Shown here piece by piece: positions 27,999 to 38,188 of a stretch of 64,000 nt of DNA. Both the position numbers and the translations under genes were made by a program. This stretch comes from Brachybacterium squillarum M-6-3 (lineage in GTDB: Bacteria; Actinomycetota; Actinomycetes; Actinomycetales; Dermabacteraceae). The stretch lies in the NCBI RefSeq assembly GCF_000225825.1, contig NZ_AGBX01000007.1, forward strand, positions 248,001 through 312,000. Reading direction: 5' to 3'. The notes under the pieces are model-generated. The model searched no databases. It worked only from the letters and a program-made list of their open reading frames with translations, and was not told the DNA's origin. Position 1 is the first letter of the stretch; every line of letters starts with the position of its first letter.

Positions 27999-30703
27999 GC
28001 GGTGACGGCGTTGCGGAGGGCGGTGCGCACGGCCTCGAGGGCCTCCGGGACCTGCCCGGGCGTGCCCCCGCCGCCCTGCGCCAGGTCGTCCTTGCCGCCC
28101 CCGCGGCCGCCCATCGCCTCGGCGCCGGCGCGCAGCAGCGCTCCGGCCTTCGCGCCCCGCTCGCGCGCGGCGCCGTTGGTCGCGACCACCAGGGCGGCGC
28201 GGCCGTCCTCGTGGCCGGCGACGGCCACCACCGCGGCGGTGTCCTCGCCGAGGCGGGCGCGGAGGTCCTGGGCCAGGGTGCGCAGGTCGCCCGCGGGGAC
28301 GCCCTCGCCGGCGTCGTGGACCAGCACGCGCACGCCGTCCTGCTCGACGGCCCCGGCGACGAGCTCGCCGGCGCGGGCCTGGAGCTGCTGGCCGCGCAGG
28401 GCGGCGAGCTGCTTCTCCATGTCCTTCATCCGCTGGGTGAGGGAGCGGACGCGCTCGGGGATCTCCTCGGAGGAGCCGACCTTCAGCAGCTCGGTGAGCT
28501 GCGAGACCAGGGCGTGCTCGCGCGCCTGGTAGCGGTAGGCGGACAGGCCCACCAGCGCGTCGACGCGGCGCACGCCGGAGCCGATGGAGGACTCCCCCAT
28601 CAGCTGCACGGTGCCGATGGAGCCCGTGGAGCCGACGTGGGTGCCGCCGCAGAGCTCGCGGGACCAGTCCCCGCCGATGGAGACCACGCGGACCACGTCC
28701 CCGTACTTCTCGCCGAACAGCGCCTGGGCGCCGAGCGCCTTGGCCTCGTCCAGGCTCATCTGCTGGTCGGTGACCAGCAGCTCGTCCTGCAGCAGGGTGT
28801 TGACGCGGCCCTCGATCTGCTCGAGGGCGGCCTTGGGCACGCCCTGGCCGTAGCGGAAGTCGAAGCGCATGCGGCCGGGCGAGTTCTCGGAGCCCGCCTG
28901 GGTGGCGCCCTCGCCGAGCTCCTCGCGCAGGGCCTCGTGGACCATGTGGGTGGCGGTGTGGGCGCGGGCGATCGCGCCGCGGCGGGCGGTGTCGATGGCG
29001 GCGACCGCCTCGGTGCCGGCGGCGAGGGTGCCCTCGACCAGGCGGCCGCGGTGGACGATGAGGCCCTTGACGGGGCGCTGCACGTCGTCGACCTCGACGG
29101 TGGCGCCGCCGCCGGCGGAGATCGTGCCCTGGTCGGCGAGCTGGCCGCCGGACTCGGCGTAGAAGGGGGTCTGCGCGAGCACGACCTCGACCTCCGCCGG
29201 CGCGTCGGCGGCGTTCACCAGCTGCCCGTCCACCAGCACCGACTCGACGGTGGTGGCGACGGTGGACTCGGTGTAGCCGAGGAAGGGCACGGCCTCGCCG
29301 CGCTCCCCCAGCAGGCGGTTGTAGAGCGCGGTGTCGGTGTGGCCGGACTTCTTGGCGGCGGCGTCGGCGCGGGCGCGCTCGCGCTGCTCCTGCATGGAGG
29401 AGCGGAAGGCCTCCTCGTCGACGCCGAGCCCGACCTCCTGGGCCATCTCCAGGGTGAGGTCGATGGGGAACCCGTAGGTGTCGTGCAGGCGGAAGGCGTC
29501 CTCGCCGGAGACGGCGCGGCCGCCGCCGGACTTCACCTGGTCGACGACCTGGTCGAAGATCGCGGTGCCGGTCTCCAGGGTGCGACGGAACGCCTCCTCC
29601 TCGCCGTTCACGACCTCGCGGATGCGGGCGGCGTCGCGGGTGAGCTCCGGGTAGGACTCCTGCATCACGGACAGGGAGGCCTCGAGCAGCTGCGGCATCG
29701 CCGGCTCGGTGTAGCCGAGCAGGCGCATCGAGCGGACGGCGCGGCGGATCAGGCGGCGCATCACGTAGCCGCGGCCCTCGTTGCCGGGGCGGACCCCGTC
29801 GGAGGCCAGCATCATCGCACTGCGGACGTGGTCGGCGACGACGCGCATGCGCACGTCGTCCTCCTCGTCGGCGCCGTACCGCCGTCCGCTGAGGGCCTGG
29901 GCCACCTCGATCACCGGGAAGACCTGGTCGATCTCGTACATGTTGTTCCTGCCCTGGAGCAGGAAGGCGAGGCGCTCGACGCCGAGGCCGGTGTCGATGG
30001 CCTTCCGGTCCAGCTCGCCGAGGAGCTCGTAGTCCTTGCCCTTGCCGGGGCCGCGCAGGAACTGGTCGAACACGAGGTTCCAGATCTCCAGGTAGCGGTC
30101 CTCGGCGGCGGGGTCGCCGGGCCACTCGGCCTGACGGCCGGTGGGCGCCTCGGGGCCGAACTCCGGGCCGCGGTCGTAGTACCACTCGCCGGTGGAGCCG
30201 GCGGGGCCGGGCTGACCGGTGTCCCAGCAGCTCTCCTCCCAGGGCAGCTGCACGATGCGGGCCGGGTCCAGGCCGATCACGGAGGTGAGGTGGTCGTAGG
30301 ACTCCTGGTCCTCCTCCCACAGGGTGATCCAGAGGCGCTCGGGGTCCAGGCCGTAGCCGCCGTCCTCGACGGAGCCGGTCAGCAGCTCCCAGGAGAAGTC
30401 GATGGCGCCGGCCTTGAAGTAGTCGCCGAAGGAGAAGTTACCGGCCATCTGGAAGAAGGTGCCGTGGCGGGTGGTGCGGCCGACGTTCTCGATGTCGTTG
30501 GTGCGGATGCACTTCTGGACGCTGACGGCCCGGTCGTAGGGCGCCTTCTCCGTGCCCACGATGTAGGGGATGAAGGGGACCATGCCCGCGATCGTGAACA
30601 GGATCGAGGGGTCCGAGGAGACCAGGGAGACGCTGGGGACCACCTCGTGCTGCTTCTTCTCGAAGTGCGCGAGGAAGCGCCGGTGGATCTCGGAGGTGCG
30701 CAT
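27995..30703 (-). CDS. alaS: Alanyl-tRNA synthetase
   Basis: 902 residues: class II catalytic domain (MRTSEIHRRFLAHFEKKQH onward), tRNA-binding domain, editing domain with the zinc-site histidines HTATHMVHEAL and the ELCGGTHVG motif, and a C-terminal DHHA1 domain. The ATG at 30703 fits the family start and has GGAAGGA about nine bases upstream; a GTG further up would add 21 unrelated residues. It is first in the alaS-ruvX-mltG-aroE operon. Confidence 0.97.
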   Translation of the reverse strand: MRTSEIHRRFLAHFEKKQHEVVPSVSLVSSDPSILFTIAGMVPFIPYIVGTEKAPYDRAVSVQKCIRTNDIENVGRTTRHGTFFQMAGNFSFGDYFKAGAIDFSWELLTGSVEDGGYGLDPERLWITLWEEDQESYDHLTSVIGLDPARIVQLPWEESCWDTGQPGPAGSTGEWYYDRGPEFGPEAPTGRQAEWPGDPAAEDRYLEIWNLVFDQFLRGPGKGKDYELLGELDRKAIDTGLGVERLAFLLQGRNNMYEIDQVFPVIEVAQALSGRRYGADEEDDVRMRVVADHVRSAMMLASDGVRPGNEGRGYVMRRLIRRAVRSMRLLGYTEPAMPQLLEASLSVMQESYPELTRDAARIREVVNGEEEAFRRTLETGTAIFDQVVDQVKSGGGRAVSGEDAFRLHDTYGFPIDLTLEMAQEVGLGVDEEAFRSSMQEQRERARADAAAKKSGHTDTALYNRLLGERGEAVPFLGYTESTVATTVESVLVDGQLVNAADAPAEVEVVLAQTPFYAESGGQLADQGTISAGGGATVEVDDVQRPVKGLIVHRGRLVEGTLAAGTEAVAAIDTARRGAIARAHTATHMVHEALREELGEGATQAGSENSPGRMRFDFRYGQGVPKAALEQIEGRVNTLLQDELLVTDQQMSLDEAKALGAQALFGEKYGDVVRVVSIGGDWSRELCGGTHVGSTGSIGTVQLMGESSIGSGVRRVDALVGLSAYRYQAREHALVSQLTELLKVGSSEEIPERVRSLTQRMKDMEKQLAALRGQQLQARAGELVAGAVEQDGVRVLVHDAGEGVPAGDLRTLAQDLRARLGEDTAAVVAVAGHEDGRAALVVATNGAARERGAKAGALLRAGAEAMGGRGGGKDDLAQGGGGTPGQVPEALEAVRTALRNAVTA

Positions 30704-30787
30704 GGTCGGGGTCCTTCCGTGGACGCGGGACGGCCGGGCCCTCGTCGCGGAGGGGCCGCGGGTCACCGCGGGATGATCTGGGGGCGA

Positions 30788-30833
30788 CGAAGGCCCCGGT
30801 CAGCGTACCGGAGTACGCCCGCCGGGGCCTTCG
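30788..30833 (-). terminator. Terminator of rpsD
   Basis: A perfect 12-bp outer stem CGAAGGCCCCGG / CCGGGGCCTTCG (30788-30799 and 30822-30833) encloses a second 5-bp stem CGTAC / GTACG. It lies 19 bases after the rpsD stop and before alaS. Confidence 0.85.
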
Positions 30834-30851
30834 TCTCGAAGAGGTGACGCG

Positions 30852-31478
30852 TCAGCGCGCGTAGTACTCGACGACCATCTGGACGTCGCAGGTCACGGGG
30901 ACCTCGGCGCGCTTGGGGCGCGAGACGAGCTGCGCCTTCAGCTCGGGCAGCTCGACGGAGAGGTAGCCGGGGGTGGCCGCCAGCACGTCGGAGTTGCCGC
31001 CCTCGGCCGCGACCTGGAAGGGCTCCATGGCCTGGGACTTGGGCTTGATCTGGATGGTCTGGCCCGGCTTCACGCGGAAGGAGGGGCGGTCGACCAGCTT
31101 GCCGTCCACCAGCACGTGGCGGTGGGTGACGGCCTGGCGGGCCTGCAGGATGGTGCGGGCGAAGCCGGCGCGCAGGACCAGGGAGTCCAGGCGCATCTCC
31201 AGCAGCTCGACCATGCTCTCGCCGGTCAGGCCGGACTCCTTGCGGGCGTCCAGGTAGGCGCGGTGCATCTGCTTCTCGCGCAGGGCGTACTGGGCGCGCA
31301 GGCGCTGCTTCTCGCGCAGACGGACGGCGTAGTCCGACTCGGTCCGGCGGCGGGCGCGGCCGTGCTCGCCCGGGGGGTACGGACGCTTCTCGAAGTACTT
31401 GACGGACTTCGGGGTCAGGGGGAGCCCGAGGGCTCGGGACAGACGCGCCTGGCGGCGCGCACGGGTGACGTTGGTCAC
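30852..31478 (-). CDS. rpsD: 30S ribosomal protein S4
   Basis: 208 residues. S4 nucleates assembly of the 30S body. It shows SVKYFEKRPYPPGEHG, the S4 domain (about 95-160: MRLDSLVLRAGFARTILQARQAV, VLVDGKLVDRPSFRVKPGQ) and a basic N-terminus without the four zinc cysteines, which is the zinc-free form normal in actinobacteria. Here rpsD stands alone, outside the rpoA operon. The start is GTG at 31478 with AAGAGG upstream. Confidence 0.97.
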   Translation of the reverse strand: MTNVTRARRQARLSRALGLPLTPKSVKYFEKRPYPPGEHGRARRRTESDYAVRLREKQRLRAQYALREKQMHRAYLDARKESGLTGESMVELLEMRLDSLVLRAGFARTILQARQAVTHRHVLVDGKLVDRPSFRVKPGQTIQIKPKSQAMEPFQVAAEGGNSDVLAATPGYLSVELPELKAQLVSRPKRAEVPVTCDVQMVVEYYAR

Positions 31479-31543
31479 GAGGTGTACCTCTTGATGTCGA
31501 CGGGGGTGTGAATCCTATGAAGCAGCCGCGGATTCAGCGTCCC

Positions 31544-31549
31544 ACCCTA
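31544..31549 (-). promoter_or_regulatory. Candidate -10 box of rpsD
   Basis: TAGGGT on the minus strand lies about 65 bases before the rpsD start, leaving a leader of roughly 60 bases that could hold the S4 autoregulatory site. The 160-base gap to rarA shows nothing else. Confidence 0.4.
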
Positions 31550-31638
31550 GCGCAGCCCCGGGGGCGCCTCAATGCTTCCCGGTGCAGGTCGCGGCCCGAT
31601 TCCTGTGGGTTCGCTCACGCGGAACGGCGCGCGAGCCC

Positions 31639-33027
31639 TCAGCCCTGCTGGTCCCGCACGATCCGCCGCAGGGCCTGCACCCGCTGCCGGGTGCGCTCCT
31701 CGGCGCCGTGGCCGGTGGGGTGGTAGTAGTCCGTGCCGACCAGCTCGTCGGGCGGGTACTGCTGGGCGACGACGCCGTGCGGGGCGTCGTGGGCGTAGCG
31801 GTAGCCCTGCCCGTGCCCGAGGGCGGACGCCCCGGCGTAGTGGGCGTCCTTGAGGTCCGCCGGGACGTCCCCCGCGCGGCCGGCGCGGACGTCGGCGATC
31901 GCGGCGTCCAGCGCCGTGTAGGAGGCGTTGGACTTGGGGGCGGTGGCGATGTGCACCACGGCCTGCGCGAGGGGGATGCGCCCCTCGGGCATGCCGAGCA
32001 TCTGCACCGCCTGCATCGCGGCGACGGCGACCTGCAGGGCGGTGGGGTCTGCCATGCCGACCTCCTCGCTGGCGGCGATCACCACGCGGCGGGCGATGAA
32101 CCGCGGGTCCTCCCCCGCCTCGATCATCCGCGCCAGGTAGTGCAGGGCGGCGTCGACGTCACTGCCGCGCATGGACTTGATGAAGGCGCTGGTCACGTCG
32201 TAGTGCTGGTCGCCGGCGCGGTCGTAGCGCAGGGCGGCGCGGTTCACGGCCTGCGCGAGCACCTCGGCGGTGATCTCCCGCTCCCCCTCGCCGCCGCCGG
32301 TCATCAGCGCGGCCGCGGCGGCGGCCTCCAGGGAGGTGAGGATCTTGCGGGCGTCCCCGCCGCCGAGCCGCAGCAGCGCCTCGCGGGCCTCGGGGGTCAG
32401 GGTCACGGCGCCGTCGAGGCCCTGAGGCGAGGTCAGCGCCCGGTCGACCAGGGCATCGAGGTCGGCGCGGTCCAGGGACTCGAGGGTGACCATGATCGAG
32501 CGGGACAGCAGCGGGGAGATCACCGAGAAGTACGGGTTCTCGGTGGTCGCGGCGATCAGCGTGACCCAGCGGTTCTCGACGCTGGGCAGCAGCGCGTCCT
32601 GCTGGGACTTGGAGAAGCGGTGCACCTCGTCCACGAACAGCACGGTTTCGCGCCCGGTGGTGCGCAGGCGGGAGCGGGCCGCATCGACCACCTCGCGAAT
32701 GTCCTTGACGCCGGCGAGCACGGCGGAGACCTCGACGAACTCGCGGTCACCGGACTGGGCGACCACGTAGGCCAGGGTGGTCTTCCCGGTGCCGGGCGGG
32801 CCCCAGAGGATCACCGAGGCGGGGGCGGTGCGGGCGTCGTCGGCGGCGACCAGGCGGCGCAGCGGGCTGCCGGGTTCGAGCGCCGCGTGCTGGCCGACGA
32901 TCTCCTCGAGGCTGCGCGGGCGCATCCGCACCGCGAGCGGCGCCCGGTGGTCGCGGTTGCGGTCGGAGAGTGTGCGGGGCGCGGGGGCGTCCCCGCCGAG
33001 GGTGAAGAGGTCGTCCTCGCCGCTCAT
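31639..33027 (-). CDS. rarA: Replication-associated recombination protein A
   Basis: RarA (MgsA) is a clamp-loader-like AAA ATPase acting at stalled forks. 462 residues: Walker [10 protein letters not shown] near residue 75, Walker [20 protein letters not shown], sensor 1 [13 protein letters not shown], arginine-finger region, and the C-terminal tetramerisation domain ([34 protein letters not shown]). It overlaps pyrD by 4 bases (ATGA). Confidence 0.95.
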   Translation of the reverse strand: MSGEDDLFTLGGDAPAPRTLSDRNRDHRAPLAVRMRPRSLEEIVGQHAALEPGSPLRRLVAADDARTAPASVILWGPPGTGKTTLAYVVAQSGDREFVEVSAVLAGVKDIREVVDAARSRLRTTGRETVLFVDEVHRFSKSQQDALLPSVENRWVTLIAATTENPYFSVISPLLSRSIMVTLESLDRADLDALVDRALTSPQGLDGAVTLTPEAREALLRLGGGDARKILTSLEAAAAAALMTGGGEGEREITAEVLAQAVNRAALRYDRAGDQHYDVTSAFIKSMRGSDVDAALHYLARMIEAGEDPRFIARRVVIAASEEVGMADPTALQVAVAAMQAVQMLGMPEGRIPLAQAVVHIATAPKSNASYTALDAAIADVRAGRAGDVPADLKDAHYAGASALGHGQGYRYAHDAPHGVVAQQYPPDELVGTDYYHPTGHGAEERTRQRVQALRRIVRDQQG

Positions 33028-34133
33028 CGGCCCCTCGCCAGCTGCCGGGCCAGACGGCCGGGCCAGGCCGGTCCCTGGTAGATCATCGCGGTGTAGCCCT
33101 GCACCAGGTCCGCTCCGGCGTCCAGGCGGGCCCGCAGGTCGGCCGCCTCGGTGACGCCGCCGCAGCTGATGATCACGGCCTCCTCGGGCAGCTCGCGGCG
33201 CAGCAGCCGCAGCACCTGCATGGAGCGCTCGGCGAGCACCGGACCGGAGAGGCCGCCCGCACCGATCTGCTCGATCCGTGTGCGGTCGGTCCGCAGGGAG
33301 GCGGGGCGCTCGATGGTGGTGTTGGTGGCGATCACGCCGGCGAGCCCGACCTCGGTGGCGAGGTGGGCCACCGCGATCACGTCCTCGTCGTGCAGATCGG
33401 GCGCGATCTTCACCAGCACGGGCACCTCGCGGCGCAGGCGTCGGGCGGCGTCCTCGGCCTCCTCCTGCACGGCCTCCAGCACCGGGCGGAGGGCGGTCAC
33501 GGTCTGCAGGTCCCGCAGCCCCGGGGTGTTCGGGCTGGAGACGTTGATGGCGAGGTAGCTCGCGTAGGGGGCGAGCAGCCGGGCGGAGAAGCGGTAGTCG
33601 TCGGCGGCGTCCTCCAGGGCGGTGGCCTTGGACTTGCCGATGTTCACGCCGATCACGGCGCGCTGGCCCCGCTCGGTGCGCCGAGCGCGGGCGAGGGACT
33701 TGGCGAGCTCGGCGGCGCCGTGGTTGTTGAAGCCCATCCGGTTGATCAGCGCCTCGTCCCCCGGAAGGCGAAAGCTGCGCGGGCGCGGGTTGCCCGGCTG
33801 CGGGCGGGCGGTGACGGTGCCGACCTCGACGTGGCCGAAGCCCAGGTCCAGGAGGGCCAGCGGCACCTCGCCGTCCTTGTCGAAACCGGCCGCCAGGCCC
33901 AGCGGGCTGTGGTGGTCCGCCCCGAGCGCGTGACGCACCGGGCGGGGATCCCGCAGCGGGGCGGGGGTGCCGAAGGCGGCACGCAGCAGGGCGGGCCCGC
34001 CGGGGACGGCGTGGGCCAGCGCGAGGGACTGCACGGTGAGCCGATGCGCGGTCTCCGGGTCCAGGCGCCGCAGGACGTGTCGGAACAGCAGGGCGTAGGG
34101 GCCGGACCGGGCAGCGGGGTCGTTCGTGCTCAC
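33024..34133 (-). CDS. pyrD: Dihydroorotate dehydrogenase (quinone)
   Basis: PyrD oxidises dihydroorotate to orotate and passes electrons to membrane quinones. 369 residues: an N-terminal helix pair typical of class 2 ([20 protein letters not shown]), [47 protein letters not shown], and [20 protein letters not shown] for FMN phosphate. It is upstream of rarA with overlapping stop and start codons. Confidence 0.96.
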   Translation of the reverse strand: MSTNDPAARSGPYALLFRHVLRRLDPETAHRLTVQSLALAHAVPGGPALLRAAFGTPAPLRDPRPVRHALGADHHSPLGLAAGFDKDGEVPLALLDLGFGHVEVGTVTARPQPGNPRPRSFRLPGDEALINRMGFNNHGAAELAKSLARARRTERGQRAVIGVNIGKSKATALEDAADDYRFSARLLAPYASYLAINVSSPNTPGLRDLQTVTALRPVLEAVQEEAEDAARRLRREVPVLVKIAPDLHDEDVIAVAHLATEVGLAGVIATNTTIERPASLRTDRTRIEQIGAGGLSGPVLAERSMQVLRLLRRELPEEAVIISCGGVTEAADLRARLDAGADLVQGYTAMIYQGPAWPGRLARQLARGR

Positions 34134-34180
34134 GGCCCCTACCGTACGGGGTGGCCCCGACGGACGAGCACCGGGCCCGG

Positions 34181-34618
34181 TCAGCGCAGCGTGCCCCGCG
34201 CGACCCGCCGGCGGGAGCGCAGGATCAGCGCCAGCGCGACGATCGGCAGCAGCAGCGGCACCAGGCCGTAGCCGATGCCGTAGCCGGACCAGACGGTCGC
34301 GTCCGGGAACAGCGCGGGATCCAGCACCGTCAGGGTGCCGACCGTGAGCACCCCGACCAGCTCGACCAGCACCACGGTCAGCGCGGCCCGTGAGCCCGGG
34401 CCCCGCCGCAGCAGCACCACGGTCACCGCGATGTAGGTCAGCGCGGCCAGCAGGGAGAGCAGGTAGGCGACCGGCGCCCGGTCGAGCTCGCGCAGGATCT
34501 GCACCAGGCTGCGGGCCGTGGCGGAGAGGGCGAACAGGCCGTAGACGAACACCAGCAGGGCGGTCGGGCCCTGCACCCGTCGCTCCCCCCGGGCCGCGCG
34601 GGCGCTGCGCACGCTCAT
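34181..34618 (-). CDS. Small integral membrane protein
   Basis: 145 residues with four predicted membrane helices (about 20-40, 50-70, 78-98, 108-132) and a basic C-terminus. No catalytic motif. Its ATG overlaps the stop of the next membrane gene (ATGA). Pairs of small membrane proteins like these occur near pepA in actinobacteria; the function is unknown. Confidence 0.7.
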   Translation of the reverse strand: MSVRSARAARGERRVQGPTALLVFVYGLFALSATARSLVQILRELDRAPVAYLLSLLAALTYIAVTVVLLRRGPGSRAALTVVLVELVGVLTVGTLTVLDPALFPDATVWSGYGIGYGLVPLLLPIVALALILRSRRRVARGTLR

Positions 34619-34980
34619 GCGAAGCCCCCCGCCCAGATCTGCGGCAGCCGCAGGTTCAGCACCACCATCGTGATCGCCGCGGCGGCCACCACCAGGCTCC
34701 CCCAGCGGGTGCGCTCGAACAGCGCCGCCCAGCCGGCCCCGATCGGCAGCACCAGCCCGGTGAGCAGGTAGCCGTAGAGCGTCACCGGGTCGTCCACCGC
34801 GCCGCCCCCGAGGTCACGCAGGGCCAGGGCGGCGCCCTCGGTGAACCAGACCAGCAGGCTCAGGGCGCAGGCCCCCAGCAGCACCAGGTCGGCGGCGAGG
34901 TCGCGGGCCGCGTAGTACAGGGCGAGCAGGGCGGTCAGTCCGCAGACGACGTAGACCACCACCGACAGCACGAGGGTCAC
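34615..34980 (-). CDS. Small integral membrane protein
   Basis: 121 residues with four predicted membrane helices and little else. The GTG at 34980 (TLVLSVVVYVVCGLTALLA) fits the start because the upstream frame is Pro/Arg-rich with no membrane character. It is coupled to the 145-residue membrane protein by an ATGA overlap and diverges from pepA. Function unknown. Confidence 0.65.
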   Translation of the reverse strand: MTLVLSVVVYVVCGLTALLALYYAARDLAADLVLLGACALSLLVWFTEGAALALRDLGGGAVDDPVTLYGYLLTGLVLPIGAGWAALFERTRWGSLVVAAAAITMVVLNLRLPQIWAGGFA

Positions 34981-35070
34981 CGGGCGACTCCGAGCCCGCC
35001 TGCCCGCTGCCGTCGCTCCCCCGGCGGGTGGGGCGGGACGGGGCCGGTCCGAGCGGTCCGGGCCGGTGCC

Positions 35071-35076
35071 TACGAT
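35071..35076 (+). promoter_or_regulatory. -10 box of pepA, leaderless
   Basis: TACGAT ends six bases before the ATG of pepA at 35083; no ribosome binding site is present. Confidence 0.6.
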
Positions 35077-35082
35077 AGATCC

Positions 35083-36549
35083 ATGCCCACCATCACCATC
35101 GCCACCACAGCCCCCGCGGACCTCGAGACCGAGGTCCTGATCCTGCCGCTGCTGTCCGGCGGCGAGGACGCCCCCTCCCGCGTGCCCGACCAGGAGGAGC
35201 TCACCGCGGCGATCGCGGAGCTGGACCCCTCGGCCTCCCGCGGCGCCACCCACCGCCTCCCCGCCCTCGGCGGCGTCAGCGCCCGCACGCTGCTGCTGGT
35301 GGGGCTCGGCGTCGAGGACCTCGCCGAGGCCTCCGCCGAGGATCTCCGCCTGGCCTACGGAGCGGCGACCCGCGTGCTCGCCGGCGTGGAGCAGGCCGCC
35401 CTCGCCCTGCCCGGCGGCACCCCCGAGCAGCTCGCCGCCGCCACCGAGGGCGCAGCGCTCGGCGCCTACGCACTGACCGCCCACAAGTCCGGAACCCCCG
35501 CCGTGAAGGCCGCCCTCGCCGGCCTGCAGGTCCTCGCCGAGGACGGGCAGGAGGAGGCCGCCGAGACCGGCGCCGCCCGCTCCCGGGTCCTCGCCGAGGC
35601 CGTCGGCATCGCCCGCGACCTGGTGAACACCCCGCCGAACCTGCTGTTCCCCGCCGAGTTCGCCCGCCGCGCCGAGGAGCTCGCCGCCGAGCTGCCCCTC
35701 GAGGTCACCGTCCTGGACGAGCAGGAGCTCGCCGACGGCGGCTACGGCGGCATCGTGGGCGTCGGCCAGGGCTCCGCCCGGCCCCCGCGCCTGGTGAAGG
35801 TGCACTACGCCCCTGAGGGCGCCCGCGGCTCCGTGGCCCTGGTCGGCAAGGGCATCACCTTCGACACCGGCGGCATCTCGCTGAAGCCTGCCGCGGGCAT
35901 GGAGGACATGACCTCCGACATGACCGGCGCCGCCACCGTGCTGGCCGCGACCGTCGGCGCCGCCCGCCTCGGCCTCCCCCTGGAGATCACCACCTACCTG
36001 GCCCTGGCCGAGAACATGCCCGGCGGCGGCGCCCAGCGCCCCGGTGACGTGGTCACCATGCGCAACGGCCGCACCGTGGAGGTGCTCAACACCGATGCCG
36101 AGGGCCGCATGGTGATGGCCGACGCCCTGGTCGACGCCGTCGCCACGGAGCCGGACCTGGTGATGGACGTGGCCACCCTGACCGGCGCCGCGGTGGTGGC
36201 GCTGGGCAAGCGCACCGCCGCCGTGATGGGCACCGAGGCCGCCCGCGACGAGGTGCTCGCCGCGGCCGGGACCGCCGGGGAGCCCTTCTGGCCCCTGCCC
36301 TTCCCGGCCGAGCTGCGCGAGGACCTCACCGGCCGCTTCGCCGACCTGCGCAACATCGGCTCCGGCCGCTGGGGCGGCGCCCTGACCGCCGGGATCTTCC
36401 TGTCCGAGTTCGTGGGCGAGACCCCCTTCGCCCACCTCGACATCGCCGGTCCCGCCTTCGCCGACGCCCCCCTGGGGTACATGGGCAAGGGCGCCACCGG
36501 CATGAGCGTGCGCACCGTGCTCGAGGTGCTCGAGGCCCGCTCCCGCTGA
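35083..36549 (+). CDS. pepA: Leucyl aminopeptidase (M17)
   Basis: PepA removes N-terminal residues from peptides with two metal ions. 488 residues: an alpha/beta N-domain (about 1-165) and the catalytic domain with LVGKGITFDTGGISLKP (metal lysine and aspartate) and the family signature NTDAEGRMVMADAL. The C-terminus holds the hexamer contacts. It stands alone, with its own leaderless promoter and terminator. Confidence 0.96.
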   Translation: MPTITIATTAPADLETEVLILPLLSGGEDAPSRVPDQEELTAAIAELDPSASRGATHRLPALGGVSARTLLLVGLGVEDLAEASAEDLRLAYGAATRVLAGVEQAALALPGGTPEQLAAATEGAALGAYALTAHKSGTPAVKAALAGLQVLAEDGQEEAAETGAARSRVLAEAVGIARDLVNTPPNLLFPAEFARRAEELAAELPLEVTVLDEQELADGGYGGIVGVGQGSARPPRLVKVHYAPEGARGSVALVGKGITFDTGGISLKPAAGMEDMTSDMTGAATVLAATVGAARLGLPLEITTYLALAENMPGGGAQRPGDVVTMRNGRTVEVLNTDAEGRMVMADALVDAVATEPDLVMDVATLTGAAVVALGKRTAAVMGTEAARDEVLAAAGTAGEPFWPLPFPAELREDLTGRFADLRNIGSGRWGGALTAGIFLSEFVGETPFAHLDIAGPAFADAPLGYMGKGATGMSVRTVLEVLEARSR

Positions 36550-36561
36550 GCCCGCCCGGAA

Positions 36562-36591
36562 CCGGGGTCGTCCCGCCCGGGACGGCCCCGG
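36562..36591 (+). terminator. Terminator of pepA
   Basis: A 14-bp stem CCGGGGTCGTCCCG / CGGGACGGCCCCGG with one G-T pair and a very short loop begins 13 bases after the pepA stop. Confidence 0.7.
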
Positions 36592-36682
36592 TCCCGCGTC
36601 CGCGGGGAGCCCGCGACGTGACCTCCTCGACGTTCAGGGGCGGACCGGACGCCACTGCCCCTGCACCCACGGGCGCGTGCCC

Positions 36683-36688
36683 TAGCAT
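36683..36688 (+). promoter_or_regulatory. Candidate -10 box of lpdA
   Basis: TAGCAT lies about 75 bases before the GTG of lpdA, giving an ordinary leader with a GAGGAG ribosome binding site. Confidence 0.45.
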
Positions 36689-36762
36689 GGACCCCGCAGG
36701 CGACGCCCGGTCGAAGGGCCGCTCCCGCGTCGCAGACGACCCGAACTCCGAGGAGCACACAG

Positions 36763-38166
36763 GTGGCGGATACAACCACTGACCAGTACGACGTCGTGAT
36801 CCTGGGCGGTGGCAGCGGCGGCTACGCGGCCGCGCTGCGCGGGGCCCAGCTGGGCCTCAGCATCGCCCTGGTCGAGAAGGACAAGCTCGGGGGCACCTGC
36901 CTGCACCGCGGCTGCGTCCCCACCAAGGCCATGCTCCACGTCGGCGAGCTCGCCGGCGCCCCCGCCGAGGGTGCGGAGATGGGCCTGGACCTCACCCTGA
37001 ACTCCGTGGACGCCCCCAAGGTGCTCGAGTTCAAGGACAAGGTCATCTCCCGCCTGTACAAGGGCCTGCAGGGCCTGGTGAAGGCCCGCAAGGTCGAGTA
37101 CGTCGAGGGCTTCGGCCGCCTGACCGGCAAGAACACCGTCACGGTCGAGACCGAGGGCGGCACCCGCGAGCTGACCGGCAAGAACGTCATCCTGGCCTCC
37201 GGTTCCTTCTCCAAGACCCTTCCCGGCCTCGAGCTGGGCGGCCGCGTCCTGGACTCCGAGGCCGCGCTGCAGCTCCCCGAGATCCCCAAGAACCCGATCA
37301 TCCTGGGCGGCGGCGTCATCGGCGTCGAGTTCGCCTCGGTGTGGAAGTCGCTGGGCGCCGAGTCGGTGACCATCGTCGAGGGCCTGCCCCACCTGGCCGC
37401 CAACGAGGACGAGGCCCTGTCCAAGGCCCTCGAGCGCGCCTTCAAGAAGCGCGGCATCACGTTCTCGCTGGGCACCTTCTTCGAGAAGGCCGAGCAGACC
37501 GACTCCGGCGTGAAGGTCACCCTGGTGGACGGCACCGTCTTCGAGGGCGACTACCTGCTGGTCGCCGTCGGTCGCGGCCCGAACACCAAGGACCTCGGCT
37601 ACGAGGAGCAGGGCGTCGAGATGGACCGCGGCTTCGTGCTCGCGGACAAGCAGACCCTGCAGACCAACGTCGAGGGCATCTACGCCGTCGGCGACATCGT
37701 CCCCGGCCTGCAGCTCGCCCACCGCGGCTTCCAGCAGGGCATCTTCGTGGCCGAGCGGATCGCCGGGCAGAACCCGGCCCCGATCGTCGAGTCCGGGATC
37801 CCCCGCATCACCTACTGCGAGCCCGAGCTGGGCTCCGTCGGCCTCACCCAGAAGCAGGCCGAGGAGGAGTTCGGCACCGAGGGCGTGGAGACCTACGAGT
37901 ACAACCTGGGCGGCAACGGCAAGTCCCAGATCCTCGGCACCACCGGCTTCGTGAAGCTGGTGCGCGAGAAGGACGGCCCGATCGTCGGCGTCCACATGGT
38001 CGGCACCCGCATGTCCGAGCAGATGGGCGAGGCCCAGCTGATCGTGAACTGGGAGGCCTACCCGGAGGACGTCGCCTCGCTGATCCACGGTCACCCCACG
38101 CAGAACGAGGCCCTGGGCGAGGCCGCTCTGGCCCTCGCCGGCAAGCCGCTGCACGCCCACGCCTGA
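36763..38166 (+). CDS. lpdA: Dihydrolipoyl dehydrogenase (E3)
   Basis: Lpd reoxidises the dihydrolipoyl groups of 2-oxoacid dehydrogenase complexes with FAD and NAD. 467 residues: ILGGGSGGYAAALRGAQLG for FAD, the redox disulfide GGTCLHRGCVPTK, a second nucleotide fold LGGGVIGVEFASVW, the ATG-like YAVGDIVPG, and the catalytic HPTQNEALGEA. The start is GTG at 36763. The E2 gene follows 22 bases later, so the two are one operon. Confidence 0.97.
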   Translation: MADTTTDQYDVVILGGGSGGYAAALRGAQLGLSIALVEKDKLGGTCLHRGCVPTKAMLHVGELAGAPAEGAEMGLDLTLNSVDAPKVLEFKDKVISRLYKGLQGLVKARKVEYVEGFGRLTGKNTVTVETEGGTRELTGKNVILASGSFSKTLPGLELGGRVLDSEAALQLPEIPKNPIILGGGVIGVEFASVWKSLGAESVTIVEGLPHLAANEDEALSKALERAFKKRGITFSLGTFFEKAEQTDSGVKVTLVDGTVFEGDYLLVAVGRGPNTKDLGYEEQGVEMDRGFVLADKQTLQTNVEGIYAVGDIVPGLQLAHRGFQQGIFVAERIAGQNPAPIVESGIPRITYCEPELGSVGLTQKQAEEEFGTEGVETYEYNLGGNGKSQILGTTGFVKLVREKDGPIVGVHMVGTRMSEQMGEAQLIVNWEAYPEDVASLIHGHPTQNEALGEAALALAGKPLHAHA

Positions 38167-38188
38167 GCCCTTCGAAGGAGAACACCTG

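Noticed and set aside
30703-30851. T-box or other leader in front of alaS
   Set aside because: The space holds the rpsD terminator and a plain ribosome binding site; no T-box sequence (TGGNACCGCG) is seen.
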